Positions 59,254-64,000 of a DNA stretch of 64,000 bases are shown piece after piece. A program made the translations under genes and the position numbers. Numbering within the stretch: the first letter of the stretch is position 1; the number at the start of each line of letters is the position of its first letter. This DNA comes from Mycobacterium paragordonae (GTDB lineage Bacteria > Actinomycetota > Actinomycetes > Mycobacteriales > Mycobacteriaceae). The notes under the pieces were generated by a model. That model saw only the letters and a list, made by a program, of their open reading frames with translations. It searched no databases and was not told the origin of the DNA. The stretch covers positions 2,852,001 to 2,916,000 of the forward strand of contig NZ_CP025546.1 in assembly GCF_003614435.1 (NCBI RefSeq), written 5' to 3'.

Positions 59254-59261
59254 CTGCACCC

Positions 59262-60038
59262 GTGATCGTGCTGCTGCCGCCGTCGGAGACCAAGCGAGCG
59301 GGTGGCGACGGCCCACCTCTGCGACTCAGCAGTCTGAGCCAGCCGCAGCTCAATCCGGTGCGGTCGGCGCTGGTGGCGGAGCTTGTCGAGCTGGCGTCGG
59401 ACCCGGCGGCAAGCAGATCGGCGCTGGGCGTCTCGGCGTCGCAGGTCGCCGAGATCGAGCGCAACGCGGCGCTGCGGGTGGCACCGACGCTGCCGGCCAT
59501 CCGCCGCTACACCGGTGTCCTCTACGACGCGCTGGACATCGACTCGCTGCGCGGGGCGGAGGCCAAGCGTGCATCCGCCCGTTTGTTCATCGGGTCGGCC
59601 TTGTTCGGGCTGCTTCGCGCCGACGACCAGATACCCGCGTACCGGCTCTCGGCGACGTCGAAACTGCCGGGCAGGCCCACGCTGGCCGCGCGGTGGCGAC
59701 CGGTGCTGGAGCCGCTGCTCGCCGAGTTGGCCAACGATCACCTGATCGTCGATCTCCGCTCTGGCTCATACGTCGCGCTGGGCAGGGCATCCGGTGCGGT
59801 CAGTGTGAATGTGTTGGCCGAGTACCCCGACGGCCGGCGGGCGGTGGTCACCCACTTCAACAAGGCACACAAGGGCCGGCTGGCCCGTGCCCTGGCCGCC
59901 ACCCGGGCCGAGCCCGGTGACGCGGGCGCGGTCGCTGCCGTCGCCCGCCGAGCCGGCCTGCGTGTGGAGCGCAGCGGCAACGACCTGACCCTGGTGGTTC
60001 CAGCCGTTCCGGCGGGACCGGGGCCAGCCCGCGAGTAG
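59262..60038 (+). CDS. yaaA: YaaA-family peroxide stress protein
   Basis: 258 residues from the GTG at 59262, giving the typical N-terminus MIVLLPPSETKRAGGDGPPL. Family motifs: YTGVLYDALDIDSL, LFIGSALFGLLRADDQIPAYRL (split over about 105-127), VDLRSGSYVAL and VTHFNKAHKGRLARAL. In E. coli YaaA binds DNA and lowers free iron under peroxide stress; that role is assumed here by homology only. It is divergent from the DUF4190-like gene and convergent with treZ. Confidence 0.87.
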   Translation: MIVLLPPSETKRAGGDGPPLRLSSLSQPQLNPVRSALVAELVELASDPAASRSALGVSASQVAEIERNAALRVAPTLPAIRRYTGVLYDALDIDSLRGAEAKRASARLFIGSALFGLLRADDQIPAYRLSATSKLPGRPTLAARWRPVLEPLLAELANDHLIVDLRSGSYVALGRASGAVSVNVLAEYPDGRRAVVTHFNKAHKGRLARALAATRAEPGDAGAVAAVARRAGLRVERSGNDLTLVVPAVPAGPGPARE

Positions 60039-60065
60039 ACGCGAAAGTACCTGAACCCGGCTGGA

Positions 60066-61820
60066 TTACGGGGCCTTTGCGCCTGCTCGCGCAACGCGCA
60101 GGATGGCGAACGAATGGGCCGGAACCCGGGTGTGGTCCTTCCCGATCTCCGGGGCGTCCCAGGCCAGCACCAGCTCCCCGGCGACCGGCACGGACACATC
60201 CTCGGCGCCGAGATTGCATGCGATGGCCGACGCCCCGCGCCGCAGCACGATCCAGCGCTGGTCCTCGTCGTAGTCGACGACGAGGTGATCCAGCCACGGG
60301 TCGGCGAAGTCGGGATCGTTGTGCCGCAGCGCAATCAGCTCCCGGTACACCGCCAGCAGACGGGCGTGCGCGCCGCCGAGAAGCTCGCCCCATTTGAGCT
60401 TGGACCGCTGAAACGTCTCGGGGTCCTGCGGATCCGGGATCTCGTCGGCGTCCCACCCGTGTTCGGCGAATTCCGCTTTGCGCCCCTTGCGGGTGGCCTC
60501 GGCCAGCTCCGGCTCGGGATGCGAGCTGAAGAACTGGAACGGGGTGGACGCACCCCACTCCTCACCCATGAAAAGCATTGCCGTGTAAGGCGAGGCCAGC
60601 ACCAGCGCGGCCTTGACGGCCAACTGCCCCGGGGTCAGGTTCTGCGACGGGCGGTCCCCGAGCGCGCGATTGCCGACCTGGTCGTGGGTGCAGGTGTAGG
60701 CGAGCAGCCTGGTCGCCGGAATCCCGGTTTCCTCGGCGGTGTCCAGCGGACGCCCGTGCCGGCGCCGCCGGAACGACGAGTAGGTGCCGGCGTGGAAGAA
60801 GCCATGGCGCAACGTCTGAGCCAGCGTGCTGATCGAGCCGAAGTCGCCGTAATACCCCTGCCGCTCGCCGGAGACCGCGGTGTGGATCGCGTGGTGGATG
60901 TCGTCCGCCCACTGCGCGGTAAGGCCATATCCGCCGCGGTCCCGCGGGGTGATCAGCCGCGGATCGTTGAGGTCGCTTTCGGCGACCAGAGCCAGCGGCC
61001 GGCCCAACTGCCTTGACAGCCAGTCGGTTTCGGTGGCCATCTCCTCGAGCAGGTGTACCGCGGTGAGGTCGACCAGCGCGTGCACCGCGTCCAGTCGCAG
61101 GCCGTCGGCGTGGAAGTCGCGCATCCACCGCAACGCACATCCGATGATGTAGCGACGCACTTCGTCGGAGTCCGCGTCGGCGATGTTGATGCCCTCGCCC
61201 CAGGGGTTGCTGGCCGACGACAGATACGGCGCGAACTTCGGCAGGTAGTTGCCTGAGGGGCCGAGGTGGTTGAACACCGCGTCGATCAGCACCCCGAGGC
61301 CGCGGGCATGGCAGGCATCGACCAGCCTGACCAGGCCGTCGGGACCGCCGTAGGGCTCGTGCACGCTGTACCACAGCACGCCGTCGTAGCCCCAGCCGTG
61401 GGTGCCGGCGAAGGAGTTCACCGGCATCAGCTCGACGAAGTCGACGCCGAGATCCACCAGATAGTCCAGTTTTTCGATGGCAGAGTCGAAGGTGCCCTCG
61501 GGTGTGAAGGTGCCGACGTGCAGTTCGTAGATCACCGCACCCTCGACGGACCGGCCGGCCCAGTCACCGTCGGTCCAGGCGGCACTGGACGGGTCCCAGA
61601 GCTGGGAGCGTTCGTGCACTCCGTCGGGCTGGCGCGGTGACCGCGGGTCCGGCAGGACGGTGTCGTCGTCGTCGAGCAGGAAGCCGTAGCGGGCATCCGG
61701 TGGCGCGTCGACGTCGGCGTGCCACCAGCCGTCGTCGGAGCGGATCATGTCGTGCACCGCGCCGTCGACGTCCAGGCGCACCAACTCGGGTTTCGGCGCC
61801 CACACTTTGAATTCAGTCAT
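60066..61820 (-). CDS. treZ: Malto-oligosyltrehalose trehalohydrolase
   Basis: 584 residues from the ATG at 61818-61820 (MTEFKVWAPKPELVRLDVDG). An N-terminal beta domain is followed by the GH13 barrel: ELMPVNSFAGTHGWGYDGV, DAVFNHLGPSGNY, DGLRLDAVHALVD (nucleophile Asp), LVAESDLNDPR (acid/base Glu) and YTCTHDQVGNRALG. It releases trehalose from maltooligosyltrehalose. The start overlaps the treY stop by eight bases, so the two are translationally coupled. This TreY-TreZ route makes trehalose from glycogen-type glucans in the cytosol. Confidence 0.95.
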   Translation of the reverse strand: MTEFKVWAPKPELVRLDVDGAVHDMIRSDDGWWHADVDAPPDARYGFLLDDDDTVLPDPRSPRQPDGVHERSQLWDPSSAAWTDGDWAGRSVEGAVIYELHVGTFTPEGTFDSAIEKLDYLVDLGVDFVELMPVNSFAGTHGWGYDGVLWYSVHEPYGGPDGLVRLVDACHARGLGVLIDAVFNHLGPSGNYLPKFAPYLSSASNPWGEGINIADADSDEVRRYIIGCALRWMRDFHADGLRLDAVHALVDLTAVHLLEEMATETDWLSRQLGRPLALVAESDLNDPRLITPRDRGGYGLTAQWADDIHHAIHTAVSGERQGYYGDFGSISTLAQTLRHGFFHAGTYSSFRRRRHGRPLDTAEETGIPATRLLAYTCTHDQVGNRALGDRPSQNLTPGQLAVKAALVLASPYTAMLFMGEEWGASTPFQFFSSHPEPELAEATRKGRKAEFAEHGWDADEIPDPQDPETFQRSKLKWGELLGGAHARLLAVYRELIALRHNDPDFADPWLDHLVVDYDEDQRWIVLRRGASAIACNLGAEDVSVPVAGELVLAWDAPEIGKDHTRVPAHSFAILRVARAGAKAP

Positions 61821-64000
61821 CAAGACGCTCCAGCAGCACCACGGGCAACTCACCGAACAATTGGGCGGCCGACGTCGGTCCGCTGGCCATCGCACCGGTC
61901 AACCGGTCGGTCCACGACCCCTCCGGCAGTGGCAGCACGGTGTCGCCCCAGCCGGTGTCCGCAAGCGCCACCGTCCAGCGGGTCACCGCCACCAGGATGC
62001 CGGGGCCGCGGCGGAACGCGACGATGTGGTCGCCGGCCTGACCCGCGGCGAGCACCGGCACGTAGTCGCCGTGCAGGAAGCAGTCCGGCCGTGAGCGCCG
62101 CAGCCGAAGCGCCGTCGTGACCACGCGAATCTTCGGGTGCTGCAGGTCTTTCAGTGCACTGCGGCGGGCCGCGTAGTCGACCTCGCGGCGGTTGTCGGGG
62201 TCGACCAGGCTGTCGTCCCACAACTCGGTGCCCTGGTACACGTCGGGGATGCCCGGCACGGTCAGCGCAAGCAGCTTCTGCCCCAGTGCGTCGCTGGCGG
62301 CGTGCGGGTTGAGTTGCCCGACGAGTTTGGTCAGTTCGCCGGCCACCGGCCCATCGAGCACGGCATCCAGCCAACGGTGCACGGCGCCTTCGAAGTCGGA
62401 GTCCGGGTCGTTCCACGACGTGTGCCAGGCGGCCTCGCGAATCGCCTTCTCGGCGTAGGAATGCAACCGGTCGCGCAGTTCCCCGGTGACCTCGCCGCTC
62501 ACCGGCCAGACACCGAAGATGTTCTGCCACAGGAACTGTCCGGTCGCGGGATCGGGAGACGGTGCGTGGGTCTCCCAGCGGCCGAGGAATTCCGTCCACA
62601 ACGACGGCACCTGCGACAGCACCCCGATCCGGGCCCGCACATCCTCACCGCGTTTGGTGTCGTGCGTGGTCAGCGTCGTCATGGCCGAGGGCCACAGCCG
62701 GGCCCGGGTGGCCGAACTCTGGTGGAATTCGGCGGCGCCGACACCGAACCGGTGCGGTTCGCCGCCGACCTCGTTGAGCGATACCAGGCGGGCGTCGCGG
62801 TAGAACAGGCAGTCTTCGACCGCCTTCGCCGTCACCGCGCCGCACAGTTGCTGCAGGCGGGTGGCGGGTTCACCGCCGCGGGCCAGTGCCGCGGCCACCA
62901 CGGCCAGCGCTGGACCTAGGTCGGGTTGCGCGGCTTGGGTTTTCGCCAGGGCGGTGGACAGGATCGCCGACAGCGACTGGTAGTCGCACCGGTAGACGTC
63001 GATGTGAGTCAGTAAAGCGGCCACCGCGTCGGGCAACCGCGGATCATCGGCACCCGCGGTCGCCACGATGCTGCGCCGCAGCCGGGCCAGCTCACTGCCC
63101 AGCGTGTCGGTGGCGGCGCGAATCTTCAGTTGCGCCAACATGTCCGGCATCGCGCCGTAATCCACCCCCGCGGACCCCACGAGTTCGGTCAGCGCGGCTT
63201 CGCCCCTCGGGTCGACGAAAAGTCCGCCCACCTCCCGCAGCACGTCGTAACCGGTGGTGCCGGCGACCGGCAGCGTGGGTTCCAGGGCCTCGTCAACGGC
63301 CAGGATCTTCTCGATCACGATCCAGGCCTCGGGTCCCACCAACTCGCGCAGCCAGATCAAATAGCTTGCCGGATCGGCCAATCCGTCGGGATGGTCGATC
63401 CGAACCCCGTCGACGATGCCCTCGCTGAACCAGCGCGCGACTTCCGCGTGGCTGGCGTCGAACACGCTGCGGTCCTCCTGCCGCAACCCGGCGAGCGAGG
63501 TGATCGAGAAGAACCGGCGGTATCCGACGACCCCGTTGCGCCACCCGACCAGGCGGTAGTGCTGGCGTTCGTGCACCTCGGGGCCGGCGCCGTTACCGGT
63601 GCCGGGGGCGATGGGAAGCGCCAGGTCGCCCAGTCGCAGCAGGTCGCCGTCCACGGTCAGATCGGCCGCGTCGTCGTCAGATCCCAACAACGGCAACACG
63701 ATTCGGCCCGCGTCGTCCAGCGTCCAATCGATGTCGAAGTATCCGGCGTATTCGGAGTCCCGCCCGTGCCGCAGAACATCCCACCACCAGGCGTTCTGCG
63801 CGGGCTGGTCGATTCCGACGTGATTGGGCACCACGTCGATCACCACGCCCATACCGCGGGCCTGCGCCGCCGACGACAACCGGGCCAGCCCCTCCGGGCC
63901 GCCGAGGTCCGACGACACCGTCGTCGGATCGGTGACGTCATAACCGTGCGAGGATCCACTGGTCGCGGTCAGCACGGGGGACAGGTAGACATGGGACACC
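61813..64000 (-). CDS. treY: Malto-oligosyltrehalose synthase (N-terminus beyond the window)
   Basis: About 729 residues are present; the M. tuberculosis protein is about 765, so roughly the first 40 are missing. GH13 features: HGYDVTDPTTVSSDLGGPEG, DVVPNHVGIDQPAQNAWWWD, DGVRIDHPDGLADP (nucleophile Asp), WIVIEKILAVDEALEP (Glu) and TTHDTKRGEDVRARIGV, which is typical of TreY. It converts the reducing end of a maltooligosaccharide to a trehalose unit, which TreZ then cuts off. A debranching treX probably lies upstream, outside the window. Confidence 0.95.
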   Translation of the reverse strand, partial: VSHVYLSPVLTATSGSSHGYDVTDPTTVSSDLGGPEGLARLSSAAQARGMGVVIDVVPNHVGIDQPAQNAWWWDVLRHGRDSEYAGYFDIDWTLDDAGRIVLPLLGSDDDAADLTVDGDLLRLGDLALPIAPGTGNGAGPEVHERQHYRLVGWRNGVVGYRRFFSITSLAGLRQEDRSVFDASHAEVARWFSEGIVDGVRIDHPDGLADPASYLIWLRELVGPEAWIVIEKILAVDEALEPTLPVAGTTGYDVLREVGGLFVDPRGEAALTELVGSAGVDYGAMPDMLAQLKIRAATDTLGSELARLRRSIVATAGADDPRLPDAVAALLTHIDVYRCDYQSLSAILSTALAKTQAAQPDLGPALAVVAAALARGGEPATRLQQLCGAVTAKAVEDCLFYRDARLVSLNEVGGEPHRFGVGAAEFHQSSATRARLWPSAMTTLTTHDTKRGEDVRARIGVLSQVPSLWTEFLGRWETHAPSPDPATGQFLWQNIFGVWPVSGEVTGELRDRLHSYAEKAIREAAWHTSWNDPDSDFEGAVHRWLDAVLDGPVAGELTKLVGQLNPHAASDALGQKLLALTVPGIPDVYQGTELWDDSLVDPDNRREVDYAARRSALKDLQHPKIRVVTTALRLRRSRPDCFLHGDYVPVLAAGQAGDHIVAFRRGPGILVAVTRWTVALADTGWGDTVLPLPEGSWTDRLTGAMASGPTSAAQLFGELPVVLLERLDD

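Noticed and set aside
1..64000. tRNA or rRNA genes
   Set aside because: I looked through the intergenic stretches for cloverleaf elements and rRNA-like sequence and found none. A covariance scan could still find something I missed.

Overview
The window is high-GC actinobacterial DNA from a non-tuberculous Mycobacterium. Three things point there: gene order, protein families (Mas/Pks5-type polyketide synthases, PapA, FadD fatty-acyl-AMP ligase, PE proteins, PknD-like kinases, LprI) and the RNA switches. The backbone follows the M. tuberculosis order from Rv1527c to Rv1563c (pks5, papA4, fadD24, Rv1531, Rv1533, Rv1535, ileS, dinX, ansA, lspA, Rv1540, lprI, Rv1543, Rv1544, Rv1546, dnaE1, plsB1, ilvA, treZ, treY). 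These names come from remembered family sequences; no search was run. Several accessory blocks interrupt the backbone. Homologues of glbN, PPE21, fadD11, the frd operon and mmpL6 are not seen where M. tuberculosis has them.

Layout. 1-15751: a lipid locus with a partial papA, two tandem Pks5-like synthases and a divergent fatty-acyl-AMP ligase. 15761-17497: two small-molecule enzymes. 17636-18709: a regulatory RNA stretch with a promoter, an M-box (Mg2+) riboswitch, a 26-codon upstream ORF with a perfect Shine-Dalgarno sequence, the Rv1535-like gene, and an ileS T-box. 18709-21891: ileS. 21915-26670: a surface-polysaccharide-like island (glycosyltransferase fused to a LytM-like domain, an unknown protein, a sugar epimerase) ending in a PE gene. 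26879-30801: dinX, ansA, lspA and a pseudouridine synthase. 30784-34024: two coupled methyltransferases, then a DGPF/YCII protein with an ECF42-like sigma factor.

34026-36500: an AraC regulator and zinc alcohol dehydrogenase flanked by a direct repeat of the 3' end of lprI. 37160-38943: an IS110-family element where glbN would be expected. 39153-40977: two short-chain dehydrogenases. 40995-46326: three overlapping PknD-type sensor genes, the last of which encodes a catalytically dead, N-lobe-less pseudokinase. 46387-46551: a 55-bp tandem repeat that runs into the promoter of the Rv1546 homologue. 47058-50591: dnaE1. 50672-52398: a PPOX/MerR divergent pair and a methyltransferase. 52563-56796: plsB1, a PE gene with an AT-rich 3' half, and ilvA. 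56863-58876: a PPOX/MocR divergent pair. 58878-60038: a small membrane protein and a YaaA homologue. 60066-64000: treZ and a truncated treY for trehalose synthesis from glycogen.

The most unusual items are the kinase-kinase-pseudokinase operon, the M-box/uORF/Rv1535 leader, the GT2-LytM fusion with lost catalytic histidines, the paired changes in KS and DH motifs of one Pks5 copy, the repeat-flanked AraC-ADH cassette, and the hairpin over the IS110 transposase ribosome binding site.
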